Assembly: GCA_022605955.1 (NCBI GenBank)
Contig: JAKCOZ010000003.1
Location: forward strand, 53,878,179-53,942,178
Source: Rallus limicola
Taxonomy: Eukaryota; Chordata; Aves; Gruiformes; Rallidae
Length of the DNA: 64,000 bases
Direction: 5' to 3'
Below, in pieces: positions 60,590 through 64,000 of the stretch. Position 1 is the first letter of the stretch; every line of letters starts with the position of its first letter. Made by a program: the position numbers and the translations under genes. The notes under the pieces were generated by a model, which did no database searches, was not told where the DNA came from, and saw only the letters and a list, made by a program, of their open reading frames with translations.

Positions 60590-60800
60590 TCACTAATGGT
60601 CTATAATGATCATTTATTTTTGGGCAGCTATATTCTGGCTGTCAAGCAGAAGCCCTGTTTGGCATCGTAGATCCCATTCAATGTGAGTCCCTGGAGGCAG
60701 GCTGCTGATTCAGGGTGGCATCCTGTAGCTATTAAAATTTAATTTTTCAGGACAAGACTACCATGAGTTTTAATAAGTTCTCTTACAACAGTTCAGCTTT
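60590..60800. promoter_or_regulatory. Candidate conserved noncoding block (inference only)
   Basis: A repeat-free stretch with words such as GATCATTTATTTTTGGGCAG, CTGTCAAGCAGAAGCCCTG and TATTAAAATTTAATTTTTCA. Composition is more even than its flanks and there is no open frame of note. It reads like conserved noncoding DNA, but that needs cross-species alignment. Confidence 0.2.
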
Positions 60801-61250
60801 TCTGTCTGATTGAGAAACCAACCAGAAAATAGTCAAATGTGATGCTATGCTGCTGAGCATGAAAGAGTATGTTTCTGGCCCCAAAATAGAATTGCATTCA
60901 GTTACAGCAACAGCATCAAATAACTAATGAATCTGCAGCATAATCAGTCTCACAGGAAAAGAAATTACAAATTAAGCTATTATCTATCACTGAGTATAAC
61001 TATGATTCCTTTTCTTGGAAGGATGGCCTCACATAACAAAAATACAAGTGATACTTGTTTCAAGTAAGTCTACTTAGTATTTCTAGCATAAACCAAAGTT
61101 TCCTCTTTCTCAAACTTCATTTTTTATTTTTTTAATTAATACACTTTAAAAAACTCTCAATGTTCCAGATGAACACAATAAACTTTGGTGCAAAGACTCT
61201 TCTATTGGAAACTAAAGCAGTGAAAACAGTGGTTCATAATGTGGTTTATA

Positions 61251-61337
61251 CAGAACCGTAGGGTGGTTTCAGTTGGAAAAGTCCTTCAAGATCATCAAGT
61301 TCAACCATCTATCCAGCCCTACTTAGTCCAACACTAT
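61251..61337 (-). mobile_element. CR1 LINE, short 3' terminal scrap
   Basis: Plus strand shows GGTGGTTTCAGTTGGAAAAG, then TCCTTCAAGATCATCAAG and TTCAACCATCTATCCAGC. This is the reverse complement of a CR1 3' UTR of the subfamily that encodes TTGGAAAAGACCTTCAAGAT. The terminal octamer tail is decayed (CAGAACCGTAGG in place of CAGAATCATAGA). It is about 85 bp. Confidence 0.82.
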
Positions 61338-61902
61338 ATGTGTACTTATTGCTGTTCTAAGTATATACCAGTTTGTTTTTCCCTGGTTTGTTCCATTTGG
61401 TCTATTGTTCCTCAAATATTTTTTCGATAGTGGACACTGAGTAGCAGTTACACAGTCTCTGCATTTTCTTAATGTACAAGGTATGCATGGCAACAGAGCT
61501 TGCTTCAAAGAACCTGACCCACAAGTAGTACCTTTTTCCACTACATTTTTAATATTTTGAACCAGTCTTTGTAAGAGGATTGCAGCTATTCTTCAATAAC
61601 AACAGAAGCTATTGTTAAGCTTCAGTCTAAGCAGTTCTGTAGAGATACTAGCATTTCTGTCATTTTTGTCAGTTTGAATATTTAGCAAAACATGCTTAGA
61701 AATTGTATAATTATGGTACAATTTTGGCATCAGTGTTCCGAAAGCAAGGTCATTAAATTTAGAACCTGTGCAATTCAATACCATCAATGAAGTATGTGTG
61801 TGTGTGATACTTTCTTCCTCATCAAATTATAATTATACTTTTAAGTATACAGACAGACACCATCTGCAGCACTGTAAGATGTATCAGATGTACTTAAAGA
61901 CT

Positions 61903-61939
61903 GAAAAAAAAAGAAAAAAAAAAAAAGAAGAAGAAAAGG
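61903..61939. repeat. A/G-rich low-complexity tract
   Basis: A9GA13 followed by GAAGAAGAAAAGGG. Possibly decayed poly-A or a microsatellite seed. No adjoining element body was found. Confidence 0.85.
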
Positions 61940-64000
61940 GAAGTTGGAAAGGATTTCTACTTTTAGGCATAACATTTTCTTAATTTAAACATATTTAAAC
62001 ATATTACAACATTAAAAAACCTGTCAAAACCCAAAATCAATTCTGAACAAAGAGAAGGACAATTCACACAATCTCCTGTTTGCTGCTGAAACAGTGGCAT
62101 TTGCAGAAGACAGTGAACATGCTTGAAAATCACACTCAGTGATATTCTGATGAACTTCAGTGTAAAAAGGAAACACTTTAAATGTGAGGGAATCTACAGT
62201 CAGTGTTTATCAGCAACTGTATTTTGTGTTGTGTAACAGCTTGCCCAATGCAAACTCTGGGATAGCAATTAAAACGGTATTAACTGATATGAAATACAGT
62301 TTAAAACAGAGATTATAAAATAGCTGGCGATACATAGCCTCTCAGGAGAATTAATACTGCCATGACATATCCAAAGATGCATCACAAAATATAGAGTTCA
62401 GTTTTATTAGTGTATTCACACAAGATAACTTCTTGGCCACTATAGCAACAGGTTTACTGAGGTAATGGTATTCCAAAACATTTTGCAAGACAATTAAAAT
62501 GGCACAGTAACCATAAAGCAAGGTCTTATGGAAAATCATGGATCTTTTGGTATTCATGTTTACATGAAAATGTACATTTTTATTTTAAACACTTAACAGA
62601 AATACATTGTATTCTGTTGTTAGCGTTTGTTCTCATGTTTCTAATTTTATTTTATTTCATTTCCAGTATCTGTTTGCAGCCATGATTCGATTTGTTTTTT
62701 TTTAATAGAATGTTACTCAGCACACGTTTATCTTCTAAGTAAAGCTCCTGAGACAAAAAATAAAATAAAATTTATAAAATTGTAAGTTTTTTAAAAAAGA
62801 AAATAAATAATTAAATCACAACTCTTTGGCATAGTTGTAATTCACTAGTATACTGGAATAGCAAATTGACATTTTCAATTCTATTTGTTCCATTCAGTGG
62901 TTTAATAAAGAACCTTTTAGACTGCACACACTGTACGGTAATGGAATATAATATATAGCAACATGACAAAGTCCCCTGATTTATAATAACATCTTTTCTC
63001 CAACACCATTTAGATCTAGAAGGGGAAAAAAAGCTATCTCTCTTTCTCACTGGGCATTTTCTACCTTCTCTTCTTTTCAATTTAACTTGATTGCAACAAG
63101 TGCTTCAATTTTCCCTGTCCCCCTTTACAAAAATAAGACTTAGAATGGATTTTGCACAGGACAGTTCCTTGGAAAATGCTCCTTCTCCTCCGTCCAACCT
63201 TAGTGAAGAACAAGGAAAGGATCTGAGTACCCTTTATGACTCTTCTCTGAGGCCAGAGTGTAGTTGAAACTTGCCAGAGAGAAAGGTGAGGTGTTCACCA
63301 AAAAAAATTATTACTGCCAGTTTATGACAGGAGAAATCACAGGTCCAGCTCCCATTTCAGAATGCTATCTGCTCCTCTGATCCACAAAGAGTGCGATATT
63401 ATGCTACAGATACGTATTTCTATGAGATTTTACAAAGTGATATTTAATTAATAAGGAAATACATGAATATGTAGAACAGTGCAGTCTCTTGAAAATGATA
63501 GTAATATAAATGCAATGTAAGAACATGCTAAAATGTGACAATAACATTTGATCCTTTTTTTGTCAGACTCCTAATTACTCAAATTGTTTCAAGACTTGCT
63601 TTTCTCCTTGTTTTTATTTGTAAGTTAATTCCATTATAAATTTGTGCAGTAAGAGACTTACTTCCCCAAAGCATGGCAGCTCAAAATTTTCCTTATTATT
63701 TTGTAACAGAAGTCTCAGTCATTTTCCAGTCCTTTCTGAAAACACAGAACTCTCTAAAATACTTTCAGATGACAAAACTACCTTCTATGGCAGTGGTAGG
63801 ACTAAAGGTGAATGGAGACTAAGAGGAATGTGGGACATCCTGGGAACAGGTGTGGGACAGCAGCAGGCTTCTAGGCAAACTAGAGGACATAGGATTTGGT
63901 GTATTAATGGAATTCCATGAAGAAAACAAAGGGTACTATAAGCTTTGTAGCTGTAGGTTATTTGACCTAAAAAAACTGAAACCAGTCATCTCAGACACAA

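Larger units (their letters stand above)
59778..64000. other. Unique AT-rich sequence, no gene recognised
   Basis: No exon or RNA gene is visible. It contains one CR1 scrap (61251-61337), an A/G-rich tract (61903-61939) and a possible conserved block near 60.6 kb. A GC-richer end (63780-63920) has a 92-codon open frame with no recognised similarity. Confidence 0.55.

Noticed and set aside
1..64000. CRISPR arrays, bacterial operons, riboswitches or replication origins
   Set aside because: The sequence is clearly vertebrate, with CR1, LTR and MIR repeats. No regularly spaced direct repeats or prokaryotic gene arrangement exist.

Overview
This window looks like AT-rich intergenic DNA from a bird. 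The main evidence is the repeat content: many CR1 LINE copies with the ATTCTATGATTC-type 3' tail, long-terminal-repeat (LTR) relics flanked by 5-bp target duplications as expected of class III (ERVL-like) endogenous retroviruses, and only a few very old MIR-like SINE relics. No Alu, L1 or B-element repeats were seen. I found no protein-coding exon, rRNA or tRNA that I could support. The open frames are short and scattered, and the longer ones lie inside CR1 or LTR sequence. Species and chromosome cannot be told from the window.

Layout. 1-33 kb is mostly unique AT-rich sequence with isolated CR1 3' ends (6251-6838 minus, 9848-9916 plus, 17038-17385 minus), MIR-like relics, short tandem repeats and possible conserved noncoding blocks near 20-21 kb. 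33.3-36.05 kb holds a TA-rich minisatellite followed by one solo LTR (minus) split by a second, related solo LTR (plus). 36-40.7 kb is unique, with an unclassified GC-richer stretch. 40.7-41.75 kb is a very old CR1 whose text resembles CR1s of turtles and crocodilians. 42.1-47.53 kb is a deep nest: an old plus-strand CR1 is interrupted by a 635-bp solo LTR, by a roughly 55-bp CR1 tail, and by a minus-strand CR1 that is itself interrupted by a second copy of the 1.2-kb LTR seen at 33.9 kb. 47.5-64 kb is again mostly unique, with a probable LTR remnant near 54.5 kb, a CA microsatellite, a C15 run, a CR1 at 58.7-59.8 kb with its reverse-transcriptase FADD box still readable, and a small CR1 scrap at 61.25 kb.

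Nothing here works together as a pathway. The content is a record of transposition: old CR1 lineages, then younger CR1s, then LTR insertions reduced to solo LTRs, set in sequence that may contain distal regulatory elements. I saw no convincing undescribed gene system. The most informative objects are the two nested clusters, where broken host copies and target duplications date the insertions relative to one another.
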